Assembly: GCA_964562925.1 (NCBI GenBank)
Contig: CAZLVF010000013.1
Location: 1-38,861, forward strand
Direction of reading: 5' to 3'
DNA: 38,861 bases
Source of the DNA: CAVXDP01 sp964562925
Lineage (GTDB): Archaea > Thermoproteota > Bathyarchaeia > 40CM-2-53-6 > CAVXDP01
Below the pieces are notes generated by a model. It saw nothing but the letters and a program-made list of their open reading frames with translations, was not told the origin of the DNA and did no database searches. A program made the position numbers and the translations under genes. Below are positions 1-8,448 of this stretch, piece after piece; within the stretch, counting starts at the first letter, position 1, and each line of letters opens with the position of its first letter.

Positions 1-72
1 TTCCGTTATACGGAGTACGAACTCGTTTTCGTCTATTCTTAGGAGAGTACACTGGTATGTGTTCATATGAGT

Positions 73-1248
73 CTAGTCTTGAAGAGTCGAGCTTAACAGG
101 ATGAGCGGTCTTCTCTCCTGGTTTGAGACCTCGTAGACCATGCCTGAGGGAATAGCAAAGACATCTCCATCCTTAATTTTTGTCTTGTTGTTCAGAACCG
201 TTAGTTCCCCAGTTCCTTTCACAACGAGATGAATCACGTCCTGAGAGTGTGATTTCCACATGTGCGGTATCGCTACAAGGCCCAAGGTTATCCCTCCACT
301 TGATGAGGCGGTGATCAACTGCTTCTGCAGAGCTTCGTTTGATACGTGAGACTCGACATCTTGAACTGCTCTCTCGATTAAGACTCCTCCGACCCTGTCT
401 ATCTCTTCTATATCCAAAGGCATGAGGTTGAGCTTAGAAGACTCAGTTATGATTCTGTCAATCACTATTCCCCACCCTAGGATCCGTTTCGAGCCTGTCA
501 GGAATAGAAGTTGGTGGGGGCGAGAGCTTCTATTTTCTTCATATGCGTGCCATTCACTCGGCTTTATCGGAACTGCATATGGTTCAGTGACATGCAGACG
601 AAAACATCCAACGATCTGATCTCCGTCTGTGGGCTCTAAGCTAAAATGCACCTCTGAAGTGTCCGCATGTCTATGCGTGCCGACTCTGCTTGGTATCGCC
701 GCCAAGTTCATACTGTGTCGATTCGCGTAGATCAATTTGACAACCTTCAGTCCTACATCAGGAACATACAGGGTGCTCCACTCTTCTGGTTCTTTCCAAT
801 TCGCTAAGAAGAGGCCATTGCCGTCTGTAACCGCTTTGATGGACTTAACGAGGTTCTGGAGTGTCTGCTCTAACCCGTGATCGGAGATCGCGCAAGCTTT
901 CTCAAGATTCGCTTTAATGGACGAGAGGGCGTTGTGATGGAATGCGAAATGAACGGTGATCGCTCTGAAGTCGTTTGGAACCTCTAACTGTCTGAGCATG
1001 TCCAGCTGGTCTAGTTGATTCAAGACTTGCGTCAGATACCATTTATCTTCTCCCAGCGTTCTTATGCAGGCTTCTTGAACTTTCTCTCTAATGACCTCCA
1101 GTGAACCAACAAGGCTGCGAAAACCATAATCGTAAAGTCTCGCTTGAGAGATCCACTTCTCTAATGGCTCTACGCGCCGATCCTGTTGGAATTTGACGCA
1201 CGCGGAAACTATCTCGCCGTAGGTCTGACTTTCATTCATGTCTGCCAC
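73..1248 (-). CDS. Bicupin-like protein of unknown function
   Basis: The protein has 391 residues. The N-terminal third is helical and unrecognised. Two cupin-like segments follow. The first, near residues 190-255, carries GTHRHADTSEVHF and SEWHAY, a usable set of metal-binding His and Glu residues. The second, near 325-385, carries KSHSQDVIHLVVKGTGE and GDVFAIPSGMVYEV, where the usual late His is Tyr, so this domain may have lost its metal. Cupins include enzymes, sugar-binding proteins and regulators, and I cannot name a substrate. The start is GTG at 1248 or ATG at 1239. It is transcribed away from the dehydrogenase at 1335 with about 86 bp between them, so the two may share a control region. 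Confidence 0.75.
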   Translation of the reverse strand: MADMNESQTYGEIVSACVKFQQDRRVEPLEKWISQARLYDYGFRSLVGSLEVIREKVQEACIRTLGEDKWYLTQVLNQLDQLDMLRQLEVPNDFRAITVHFAFHHNALSSIKANLEKACAISDHGLEQTLQNLVKSIKAVTDGNGLFLANWKEPEEWSTLYVPDVGLKVVKLIYANRHSMNLAAIPSRVGTHRHADTSEVHFSLEPTDGDQIVGCFRLHVTEPYAVPIKPSEWHAYEENRSSRPHQLLFLTGSKRILGWGIVIDRIITESSKLNLMPLDIEEIDRVGGVLIERAVQDVESHVSNEALQKQLITASSSGGITLGLVAIPHMWKSHSQDVIHLVVKGTGELTVLNNKTKIKDGDVFAIPSGMVYEVSNQERRPLILLSSTLQD

Positions 1249-1334
1249 GCCTCAAACAGGCTTTTCATTTTCTTTCTGAGAAGCCCTTACATATCTAGTT
1301 GCTTTCAAAAGGATTCTGTAGAAGGTAGATTGCA

Positions 1335-2300
1335 TTGGCGATAGAGAATATTGCAAGTATTGGGTTGGGGACTATAGGACACAGCTGGGCGACGCTCTTT
1401 GCCATCAAAGGCTACAATGTAATGGTGTACGACATAGATCAAGGGGTTCTCAGAGATGCGTTGGAAAGGGTCAGAGTCGCAGCAACTTTCCTCGCGGACA
1501 GGGGTCTCATAACCAAAGAAGACGCGGATACTTGCTTAGATAGGATAAAGGTCGCACCCAGCATATCTGAATGCGTCGCGAAAGCTGACTATGTTCAAGA
1601 ATCCGTCTTTGAGAGTTATGACGTGAAGAAGCAGGTTTTCTCTGAGGTAGATAGGTCGAACCGTAGCGCGATAATCGCGACCAGCTCCTCCGGCCTCTTG
1701 GTGACCGAGATCCAGAAAGCTACCCAAAGACCTGAAAGATGTATAGTGGCGCATCCGTGGAACCCGCCTCATCTATTGAAGCTCGTGGAACTCGTACCCG
1801 GAAAGAAGACTTCCGAACAGACCATTCGTGCAACATATCAACTCATGGAGAAACTTGACAAGATACCGGTCATAGTCAAGAAGGAGGTTCCCGGTTTTAT
1901 TGGAAACCGACTTCAAGCAGCGCTTTGGCGTGAAGCTCTGAATCTAGTCAATAGCGGTGTAGCAAGCGTTGAAGATGTTGAGAGGGCGGTCTGGGCCGGG
2001 CCTGGCGCAAGGTGGGCTGTGATGGGGCCTTTCCTTACGTTTCATCTGGGCGGTGGTCTAGGGGGTCTAAAGTATCACATAGACACCGTCCAACATAGTT
2101 TCTCTGAATACTGGAAGACGATGGATGACTGGAAGCAGATGCCCTATGATGCGGCAAAGAAAGCGATAGAGGGCGTAGAGCAGCTCTGCATTGTTAAAGA
2201 GAAGAGCTTTCAGGAATTGGTCAGGTGGAGAGATGACAAACTGGTGAGCGTACTTAAAGTTCAAGAGTGCCTTGGTAGAGAGCGTAGATCTGAGAAATAG
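1335..2300 (+). CDS. 3-hydroxyacyl-CoA dehydrogenase family protein (carnitine/L-gulonate dehydrogenase type)
   Basis: The 321-residue protein begins with an NAD-binding Rossmann motif, GLGTIGHSWA, and an acidic residue after the second strand (VYDID), which favours NAD over NADP. HPWNPPHLLKLVELVPG near residue 140 holds the family's catalytic His-Glu pair. The C-terminal helical dimerisation domain follows (PGFIGNRLQAALWREA). The GTIGxSWA form and total length fit the lambda-crystallin, carnitine 3-dehydrogenase and L-gulonate 3-dehydrogenase branch better than 3-hydroxybutyryl-CoA dehydrogenase. The true substrate cannot be read from the sequence. The start is TTG at 1335. Confidence 0.85.
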   Translation: MAIENIASIGLGTIGHSWATLFAIKGYNVMVYDIDQGVLRDALERVRVAATFLADRGLITKEDADTCLDRIKVAPSISECVAKADYVQESVFESYDVKKQVFSEVDRSNRSAIIATSSSGLLVTEIQKATQRPERCIVAHPWNPPHLLKLVELVPGKKTSEQTIRATYQLMEKLDKIPVIVKKEVPGFIGNRLQAALWREALNLVNSGVASVEDVERAVWAGPGARWAVMGPFLTFHLGGGLGGLKYHIDTVQHSFSEYWKTMDDWKQMPYDAAKKAIEGVEQLCIVKEKSFQELVRWRDDKLVSVLKVQECLGRERRSEK

Positions 2301-2384
2301 CTATGAAGACTACCTTTTTTCCAACTACTTCGAAAGAGTCTAAACGAACGCTTCTTTTCCACAGGATGATCAATTCTTTGAATC

Positions 2385-3449
2385 TCAACGTTGCTCTGAG
2401 CCTTGACCTTTCTTGAAACGCTGGAGAGTTCTGTCTAGAACATCAAGTGCGTATTCGATGTCTTCTCTTTCTATCCCGCGATGGGTTACCATTCTCACAG
2501 TGGTTGGGCCATAGTTGCTTGCTTTGACGCCATCCTTTTCGATTTGAGAAATGAATTCATCAGAATTCGTTCCTAGTTGATTCATATCAATCAATACTAT
2601 GTTTGTTTGAACACGTTCCATGTCGATTTTGATTCCGAACTTCAAAAGCCCTTCAGCCAGTCTTCTCGCGTTGTCATGATCCTCACGGAGCCTGTCGATC
2701 ATCGTCTCAAGCGCGACGATGCCGGGAGCTGCTACAACACCCGCTTGGCGCATCGCTCCACCTACCATTTGCCTGAATTTTCTTGCTTTCTCTATGAATT
2801 CTCTGTTTCCAGCAACTATCGATCCTATGGGACAGCTCAGCCCCTTGGAGAGACAGAAAGTTACAGAGTCGGCATTACGCGCCAAATCTTTTACGTCAGT
2901 GCCCAAGGCGACGGCAGCATTGAATATTCTTGCGCCATCTATGTGCACTTTCATGTCGCATGACCTTGCTATGGATGCTAGCTCCTTGGTCTGCTCCGCT
3001 GTGATGCAGGTGCCGCCTGCTCTATTGTGAGTATTCTCTAGGCATAGTAGCGTAGGTTTTGGTTGATGATACCTATGCTCGATCGCAGTTATCCTCTTCA
3101 CGTCTGAGGGTTCTGGTACACCGAGTCTTCCCTTTACTGTGTGAGGAATCACTCCTGCGACGCTTGAGATTCCTCCTACCTCGTAATAGTAGATGTGCGA
3201 TTCCTCCTCAAGGATAACCTTGTCTCCGCGATTGGTTTGGGACATCACTGAAACAAGGTTTGCCTGAGTTCCGCTAACCACGAGTAGAGCGTCTTCCTTG
3301 CCAAGCTTTGCAGCGGCTTTTTCCTGAAGTTCGTTCACGGTCGGATCTTCTCCATACTGGTCGTCTCCAAGGCGAGCTTTCATTATCGCTTTCAACATCT
3401 CATCTGTGGGAAGCGTAACCGTATCGCTTCTAAGGTCAACAATTCTCAT
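2385..3449 (-). CDS. ltaE: Low-specificity L-threonine aldolase
   Basis: This PLP enzyme (354 residues, normal family length) cleaves L-threonine or allo-threonine to glycine and acetaldehyde. It opens with the characteristic DLRSDTVTLPT. GEDPTVNELQEKAA and the substrate-site HIYYYEVGG follow. HIDGARIFNAAVALG carries the Asp that contacts the pyridine nitrogen, and SVTFCLSKGLSCPIGS carries the Schiff-base Lys. It starts on ATG at 3449 and is convergent with the dehydrogenase. It may supply glycine in an archaeon. The family call is secure; stereospecificity is not visible. Confidence 0.93.
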   Translation of the reverse strand: MRIVDLRSDTVTLPTDEMLKAIMKARLGDDQYGEDPTVNELQEKAAAKLGKEDALLVVSGTQANLVSVMSQTNRGDKVILEEESHIYYYEVGGISSVAGVIPHTVKGRLGVPEPSDVKRITAIEHRYHQPKPTLLCLENTHNRAGGTCITAEQTKELASIARSCDMKVHIDGARIFNAAVALGTDVKDLARNADSVTFCLSKGLSCPIGSIVAGNREFIEKARKFRQMVGGAMRQAGVVAAPGIVALETMIDRLREDHDNARRLAEGLLKFGIKIDMERVQTNIVLIDMNQLGTNSDEFISQIEKDGVKASNYGPTTVRMVTHRGIEREDIEYALDVLDRTLQRFKKGQGSEQR

Positions 3450-3564
3450 CGATGATCATCTTCCGGTGGAAACGGATACATGGCTAGGCAGATGTAGGCT
3501 AAAGAACTTGTCGCATATGGCCACAAGCACCTGTCCGGTGAAAGCGTCTCGTCAAGGTTCGAAG

Positions 3565-4137
3565 CTATTCAGCGGTGTATACGTTCCGCTCAACTGGAAA
3601 ATACTCGGATTCAATCCTGTAGATCTCTTGGCTATCCTTTGCGTTTTGATAATCATGCAAAGGCGCTTTATTCAGAGTGTAGAATGTTGAACCCCACTTG
3701 AACATAGACAAGAGCTTCTTGGATTTCTCCTCAAACCCTAATATGAAAAGAGATGCAGCCAAAGCCTCGAGTGAACTGAGCCTTGAGGCTTGGCCATAGC
3801 TCGTAGGGTTAGCAGCTAATAGAAGCGGTAGTCGTCTGTTGAAGCCGCGAAAACCTCTTTGGAAGACGCCGTCAATCTTCGTCCATGAACAGTCGACTGC
3901 CACCAACCCATACATCTCAGCTCTTCTTCTGTCCATGCCAGTCAGCACTTCAGGTGCGAAAGGGTTCAGAACAACCGAGGATCTTGGTACGCGTCCAAAA
4001 TGATAGATCGGCAACGCTAGGTTATGTCTCACAAGTTTGGCCGACGTGCACTTCTTCGGATCGTCTTGTCCCATCATGTAGACGTAAATCTTGGGCCGAC
4101 TAGATTCGGAATCCAATGCTGTCGACAAATTCTTCAA
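3565..4137 (-). CDS. tsr3: 16S rRNA aminocarboxypropyltransferase Tsr3 (DUF367)
   Basis: Tsr3 moves the 3-amino-3-carboxypropyl group from S-adenosylmethionine to a modified uridine near the decoding site of small-subunit rRNA. The protein has 190 residues. It shows KIYVYMMGQDDPKKCTSAKL, then SSVVLNPFAPEVL, GLVAVDCSW, RLPLLLAANPTSYGQ and LSSLEALAASLFILGF, all characteristic of DUF367. The start codon is TTG at 4137; the first 15 or so residues are not conserved and a later start is possible. It lies upstream of the threonine aldolase on the same strand and downstream of nnr, with gaps near 100 bp. Confidence 0.93.
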   Translation of the reverse strand: MKNLSTALDSESSRPKIYVYMMGQDDPKKCTSAKLVRHNLALPIYHFGRVPRSSVVLNPFAPEVLTGMDRRRAEMYGLVAVDCSWTKIDGVFQRGFRGFNRRLPLLLAANPTSYGQASRLSSLEALAASLFILGFEEKSKKLLSMFKWGSTFYTLNKAPLHDYQNAKDSQEIYRIESEYFPVERNVYTAE

Positions 4138-4231
4138 CTGTTGAACGTGATGTCTTGTGAGTTAGATTTCTGGAATAGAATGGTTAAGGAAACTCGGTAT
4201 ATGATGATTACAGAAAAAGCAGCGTTCAACA

Positions 4232-5752
4232 TCAATCGTTTCTGAAATCTCTATGGATCATCGGCTTCTCAAAGACGGTTTGGATATGATTGATTAGGTC
4301 TGATGCGACCATATGAAATCCTTTTTCGCAGCGAACTATGTCTCCAGCCGCGCCGTTGACGAAGGCTCCAGATGATGATGCCTCCATTGGAGCGTATCCC
4401 TGTGAAAGGAGGGCTCCCACGATTCCTGCAAGTACGTCTCCGGTTCCGCCAACAGTCATTCCAGGGTTTCCTGTATAGTTCAGTTTTACGCGATCTCCAT
4501 CAGAGATCACATCGACCGTTCCCTTCAATAGTATCGTAGCTCGTTTATCTCTCGCAGCTTTCTTCACATCTTCAATCTTTTCCATCAGTTCCATTCGTGG
4601 TTTTTGTCCGGTTAGCTCTTCGAACTCGCCGGGGTGAGGTGTCAGTACGAGTGGCGTATCGAAACGGGTCTTTGATGCTCCGTAGACTCCTATCGCGTCA
4701 GCATCGATCAACGTCGGCTTCTTCAGTTCATGAACAAGCTCGAACAGCTTTCGTACAGCTTCAAGAGTTTCTTTGTGATTGCCCAGCCCTGGGCCTATGA
4801 CGACTGCTGTAGATTTCTCAAGAGCGCTCCTAATTTGAGGCAGGTTCGACGGATTGAAGTGGTCGCCCGTGAGCTTCAATGTTATCAGGTCGGGAGAAAT
4901 AGAGGAGATCGCGTAGGCTATCTTCGTAGGTGCCGCTACAAAGGCTAGGTCGACGCCAGTTCTCAGGGCCGCGAGTGCAACGTATGATGGAGCGCCTGCA
5001 TATGTTTCGCTTCCTCCAACGACTAGGAGCCTTCCAAAATCTCCTTTGTGGGAACCTGACGGTCTCGATTTCTTTGTAATCTCTACATCTCCCGGTCCAG
5101 CGTGTAGTTCAGCCTCGGGAGGAACCCCTATATCTACAACCTTCACCTCGCCGAGGTATTCTTTGGCGTTTGCAAATCCAGACTTGATTCTATGAAATGT
5201 TACAGTCAGATTGGCCCTAACTACATCTCCAAGCGTCTCTCCGGTGTCCGAGTCCAAGCCCGATGGCACATCCACCGCCAGACGGAACCCCTTCGAATCG
5301 TTCACCGCCTTGACAGCTTGAAGGACGGGTGGACGAAGAGTTCCTCTGGCGCCGGTTCCAAGCATCGCGTCAAGGATCACATTGGATTCGCAAGGTTCAA
5401 TCATTGAAGAGTCGGAGACGATCTTCAACTCTACTGAGGATATCATCCTATTCACTGTCGTCCAGTTTTGGAGCACGATATCTTCCTTAATGTCCGCTTC
5501 GCGACCTATCAACTGGAAGAGTACGTGAAAGTCTTGAGAGGCGAGATGTCTAGCCGCAACCATCCCGTCTCCTCCGTTTCGTCCCGTCCCCGCATATACG
5601 ACGACACGAGAGCGTGTTGGAAACCTTGCAGCAACCTCTTGAGCGACAGCCCTTCCAGCATTCTCCATGAGTTGAAGGGTCGACACTCCCAGGTACTCGC
5701 AATTCAGTTCCAGAGCACGCATTTCTCTTGAAGTGACAGAAGCCTTCAGCAC
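4232..5752 (-). CDS. nnr: Bifunctional NAD(P)H-hydrate epimerase / ADP-dependent NAD(P)H-hydrate dehydratase
   Basis: This metabolite-repair enzyme epimerises and dehydrates damaged NAD(P)H hydrates. The protein has 506 residues. The N-terminal YjeF_N epimerase domain (about 1-215) includes VVVYAGTGRNGGDGMVAAR and the GLDSDTGE loop. The C-terminal ribokinase-like dehydratase domain (about 225-500) includes SHKGDFGRLLVVGGS, AVVIGPGLG, LTPHPGEFEEL and NYTGNPGMTVGGTGDVLAG. Fusion of both domains is usual in prokaryotes. The start is GTG at 5752, with ATG a few codons in (MRALELN) as an alternative. Confidence 0.95.
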   Translation of the reverse strand: MLKASVTSREMRALELNCEYLGVSTLQLMENAGRAVAQEVAARFPTRSRVVVYAGTGRNGGDGMVAARHLASQDFHVLFQLIGREADIKEDIVLQNWTTVNRMISSVELKIVSDSSMIEPCESNVILDAMLGTGARGTLRPPVLQAVKAVNDSKGFRLAVDVPSGLDSDTGETLGDVVRANLTVTFHRIKSGFANAKEYLGEVKVVDIGVPPEAELHAGPGDVEITKKSRPSGSHKGDFGRLLVVGGSETYAGAPSYVALAALRTGVDLAFVAAPTKIAYAISSISPDLITLKLTGDHFNPSNLPQIRSALEKSTAVVIGPGLGNHKETLEAVRKLFELVHELKKPTLIDADAIGVYGASKTRFDTPLVLTPHPGEFEELTGQKPRMELMEKIEDVKKAARDKRATILLKGTVDVISDGDRVKLNYTGNPGMTVGGTGDVLAGIVGALLSQGYAPMEASSSGAFVNGAAGDIVRCEKGFHMVASDLINHIQTVFEKPMIHRDFRND

Positions 5753-6060
5753 CTTCGATTCTTCCTTGAATCAGAGATTCCACTCGCAGGCTTCTTGAAC
5801 CTTTCGAACCATTGACAAAAGAGCTATCTGGAAATGATTTCGAGTCATTGGAAACCTTCTGAGCGGAATTCAAGGCAGTTGCGGCCAATGTTCGGCATAC
5901 AGGAATGTGGTCTCTAACAGATGCAAGTTAGAAGAACTTGATCCAGCGAGTCCCTCCAACTCAAAATCCAGTTTCAATGAACTCTAAACGATCAATTTGT
6001 CATCTGGAAATCTTTTTATGCGCGTTGAGGCAATGGCTCTTCTTCAGAAGAGGTATCAAG
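5753..6060. other. Divergent intergenic region nnr / RAM-domain gene
   Basis: About 308 bp lie between two genes transcribed away from each other. Open frames crossing it have no coding character. The only element I can support is the TATA-like box near 6013 in front of the RAM-domain gene. Confidence 0.5.
6011..6020 (+). promoter_or_regulatory. TATA-type promoter of the RAM-domain gene
   Basis: TCTTTTTATG resembles an archaeal TATA element. A start of transcription about 26 bp downstream would fall near 6040, giving a short leader before the TTG at 6061, which is preceded by the purine-rich GAAGAGGT. Confidence 0.5.
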
Positions 6061-6297
6061 TTGCCATCAGCTTTTGTTCTGATTAATGCCGAGATAGGTT
6101 CTGAAGATGAGGTTCTGAAGGCGCTTAGGGGTCTTCCAAACGTCAAGGAAGCGTACGTGGTCTACGGCGTCTATGATATCGTAGCTAGGGTTCACGCAGA
6201 CTCAATGGAGAAACTCAAGGAAGTAGTAACTTGGAAGGTTCGACGCCTCGAGAAGGTTAGATCAACCCTCACAATGATAGTTGTCGAGGGAGAATAG
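6061..6297 (+). CDS. Lrp/AsnC ligand-binding (RAM) domain protein
   Basis: This is a 78-residue stand-alone RAM domain, the effector-binding and oligomerisation half of Lrp/AsnC regulators without the DNA-binding helix-turn-helix. FVLINAEIGSEDEVLKAL, LPNVKEAYVVYGVYDIVA and SMEKLKEVV are typical. The frame is open further upstream to 5938, but that part is not conserved in character. I place the start at TTG 6061, after GAAGAGGT and close behind a TATA box. Such proteins are common in archaea, may bind amino acids, and may mix with full-length Lrp proteins. The ligand is not visible. Confidence 0.85.
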   Translation: MPSAFVLINAEIGSEDEVLKALRGLPNVKEAYVVYGVYDIVARVHADSMEKLKEVVTWKVRRLEKVRSTLTMIVVEGE

Positions 6298-6366
6298 GCC
6301 CTTTCTATTATCCAATTTTTCTTCGCTCCACGTTTTTCACTCATTCTGCAAAGAATTGAGAGAGAA

Positions 6367-7698
6367 TTGACGGGTTTTCCGCTTCATATAGGCTTGGATG
6401 ACACGGACTCGCCTAGGACGGGTTGCACAACCTACGTCGGTGCCCTGCTTGTTGAGAAGCTTGACCTGCTTGGCTGCAGGTTCTTAGACTATCCAAACTT
6501 GATTAGGCTTAATCCAAACGTTCCATGGAAGACTAGGGGCAATGGCGCTGTCTGTCTAAGAGTCTCTTGCGAGAACAATCTTTTCGAGCACATAAAAGAG
6601 TCCGTACTCGACACTGTCAAAAAGAATTCTGATCTAGTGTATGCGAAGACAGATCCTGCCGTAGCCTTTCTCGAAGGCTCGGTTCCAGAAAAACTGATGA
6701 GGTTCTCAAAAAAGGTTCTGAGAGATATCGTCACAATCGAAGATGCAAGAGCCGTCGCCGAGAAATCTCATGTAGACGTTTGCTTGATCAAGGGAGAAAG
6801 GGGAATGATAGGCGCGCTAGCCGCTATAGGGGAAACTCTTCGAGAAGATTTCACGTATGAAATCATAGCGTACAGAAAACCTGAGAATAGAGGAACCCCA
6901 AGGAGACTGTCTCGAGAATCGATACTCAGGATGGATGAGGAAACCGCTTCGCTAACGTTCAATAACTATGACCCCTCGAAGAGACGTGTCCTGATCACGC
7001 CGCGTGGGCCTGACCCGATCCTATATGGGATAAGGGGCGAAACGCCTGAGATTGTCGTAAAGGCTCATAGTATAGTGGTACTAGAGGAAGAGGTAGAGCG
7101 GTGGGTTGTATTCCGGTGCAATCATGGAACAGACGCCCATCTCGGAAAGATAGACCATATACGTGACGTTAGGCCGCACACCCCTGTTATTGTCTCGGGA
7201 ACCGTCTCATCTTTTCCCAATACGATTCGAGGTGGACATGTGATCTTCACGTTAACAGATCAAACCGGATTCTTGGACTGCGCCGCCTACGAGCCTACAG
7301 GTGGCTTCAGAGAGGTCGTTAGGCGATTGATCCCGGGAGATGTGGTCGAAGCCTATGGAGGGGTAAGAGCAGACCCTGGAAACCCGTTGACATTGAACCT
7401 AGAGAAAATCAGAATCCTAAGGTTAACCGAGAAAATCAGATACTTGAACCCGATGTGCGAAGCCTGTAGGAAGAGAACCGAGTCATCGGGAAGAAATCAG
7501 GGATTCAGATGTCCGAAATGTTCAGCAACATTTCCTGAAACCGCTAGAATTCCAGTGTCAGAACAGCGCGGCCTAGAGGAGCGGATGTACATTCCGCCGC
7601 CTCGAGCACATCGTCATCTGACTAAGCCTTACTCAAGATATGGACGTGAGAAGAATACCGATCCCGTGCCACCTTCTATGGTGTGGCATAATCCTTAG
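6367..7698 (+). CDS. tiaS: tRNA(Ile2) 2-agmatinylcytidine synthetase TiaS
   Basis: TiaS attaches agmatine to C34 of the CAU-anticodon isoleucine tRNA so that it reads AUA, an archaea-specific step. The protein has 443 residues. It begins with HIGLDDTDSPRTGCTTYVG, followed by NPNVPWKTRGNGAVCLRV and RGMIGALAAIGE in the catalytic domains. An OB-fold (about 265-355, HTPVIVSGTVSSFPNTIRGG) and a C-terminal zinc ribbon (CEACRKR and CPKC) bind tRNA. The start is TTG at 6367. The 3' end overlaps the PAC2 gene tail-to-tail by 23 bp. Confidence 0.95.
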   Translation: MTGFPLHIGLDDTDSPRTGCTTYVGALLVEKLDLLGCRFLDYPNLIRLNPNVPWKTRGNGAVCLRVSCENNLFEHIKESVLDTVKKNSDLVYAKTDPAVAFLEGSVPEKLMRFSKKVLRDIVTIEDARAVAEKSHVDVCLIKGERGMIGALAAIGETLREDFTYEIIAYRKPENRGTPRRLSRESILRMDEETASLTFNNYDPSKRRVLITPRGPDPILYGIRGETPEIVVKAHSIVVLEEEVERWVVFRCNHGTDAHLGKIDHIRDVRPHTPVIVSGTVSSFPNTIRGGHVIFTLTDQTGFLDCAAYEPTGGFREVVRRLIPGDVVEAYGGVRADPGNPLTLNLEKIRILRLTEKIRYLNPMCEACRKRTESSGRNQGFRCPKCSATFPETARIPVSEQRGLEERMYIPPPRAHRHLTKPYSRYGREKNTDPVPPSMVWHNP

Positions 7699-8389
7699 CT
7701 ATCGCATCTGCGGGTGCTTCAACCCTTCTAAGATTAAGAGCCTTGAGGAGGAACTCGTATACACGTTTTCCCGCTTCATTGTCGGGAAGGAATGATGTGG
7801 CAGAGCCTAGGACCCCAACCCCGTTGAGACCATAGTACTTTGACAGGCCTATAATAAGTCCAACCGGGCCAGGTAGTCTTGCAGCCTCGTATCGTTTTGC
7901 TCCAAACCTCTCAAATTCCTTGACAAGTTTCGGTTTTGTGGCTGAAGCATAGATCAAGTCTGATTTGCCACTTACCGCCGCAACTCCGTCTACTGCAACA
8001 ACCAAGCAGGAATCCATCTCAAGCGCAAACCTTACAATCTCGTCTAGAACATCATAGTGACTCTTCGACTCCTCTGAGAGTATCGGGGTCTCCGACATCA
8101 CGATCACGATATTCGGCTCTACGAATCTACTTGAGAAGAGATCGAACCTAGGAAGGTGGCAAACCCCATTCTCCCCTATAACCACATGATCGGGAAAGTT
8201 TTTCGTACAGTACGCTCCAAACCTCTTACCATCCGAGAACTTCAAGAGTAGACCGAGGGCGATTAACCCAACATTTCCAATTCCTGGAAGAGCGACGGCT
8301 ACGACAGGGGCCTTGACATCCGGCGTCGACTCGACGAGAACCCTCTCCAAACCAGTGTCCCAAGGGTCAAAGAAACACAGCTGTTGCAT
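7676..8389 (-). CDS. PAC2-family protein (proteasome assembly chaperone-like)
   Basis: This is a 237-residue member of the archaeal PAC2 family, related to eukaryotic proteasome-assembly chaperone 2. The archaeal proteins have an ATP-grasp-neighbour reputation but no settled function. VVAVALPGIGNVGLIALGLLL is the typical first motif (residues about 31-51). HVVIGENGVCHLPRF, DSCLVVAVDGVAAVSGKSD and LPGPVGLIIGLSKYYGLNGV follow. The ATG at 8389 has no clear ribosome site, but an appropriately placed TATA element at 8417-8425 suggests a leaderless or nearly leaderless message. Confidence 0.9.
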   Translation of the reverse strand: MQQLCFFDPWDTGLERVLVESTPDVKAPVVAVALPGIGNVGLIALGLLLKFSDGKRFGAYCTKNFPDHVVIGENGVCHLPRFDLFSSRFVEPNIVIVMSETPILSEESKSHYDVLDEIVRFALEMDSCLVVAVDGVAAVSGKSDLIYASATKPKLVKEFERFGAKRYEAARLPGPVGLIIGLSKYYGLNGVGVLGSATSFLPDNEAGKRVYEFLLKALNLRRVEAPADAIAKDYATP

Positions 8390-8416
8390 AAAGAGGTTAA
8401 CCGAGTTGCGTGAAAA

Positions 8417-8425
8417 CTTTTTAAG
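8417..8425. promoter_or_regulatory. TATA element apparently shared by tRNA-iMet (+) and the PAC2 gene (-)
   Basis: CTTTTTAAG on the plus strand reads CTTAAAAAG on the minus strand, so it is TATA-like in both directions. Its centre is 28 bp before the tRNA 5' end (8449) and about 31 bp before the PAC2 start codon (8389). Both distances suit archaeal TBP/TFB initiation. Confidence 0.6.
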
Positions 8426-8448
8426 AAGCTCTCAAGAGTTGACGTCTC

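Noticed and set aside
4140..4230. Inverted repeat GTTGAACG ... CGTTCAAC between tsr3 and nnr
   Set aside because: Only 8 bp with about 75 bases between, no promoter or terminator context; likely chance.
5550..5888. 112-residue minus-strand open frame
   Set aside because: It overlaps nnr in another frame and has low-complexity, non-conserved composition.
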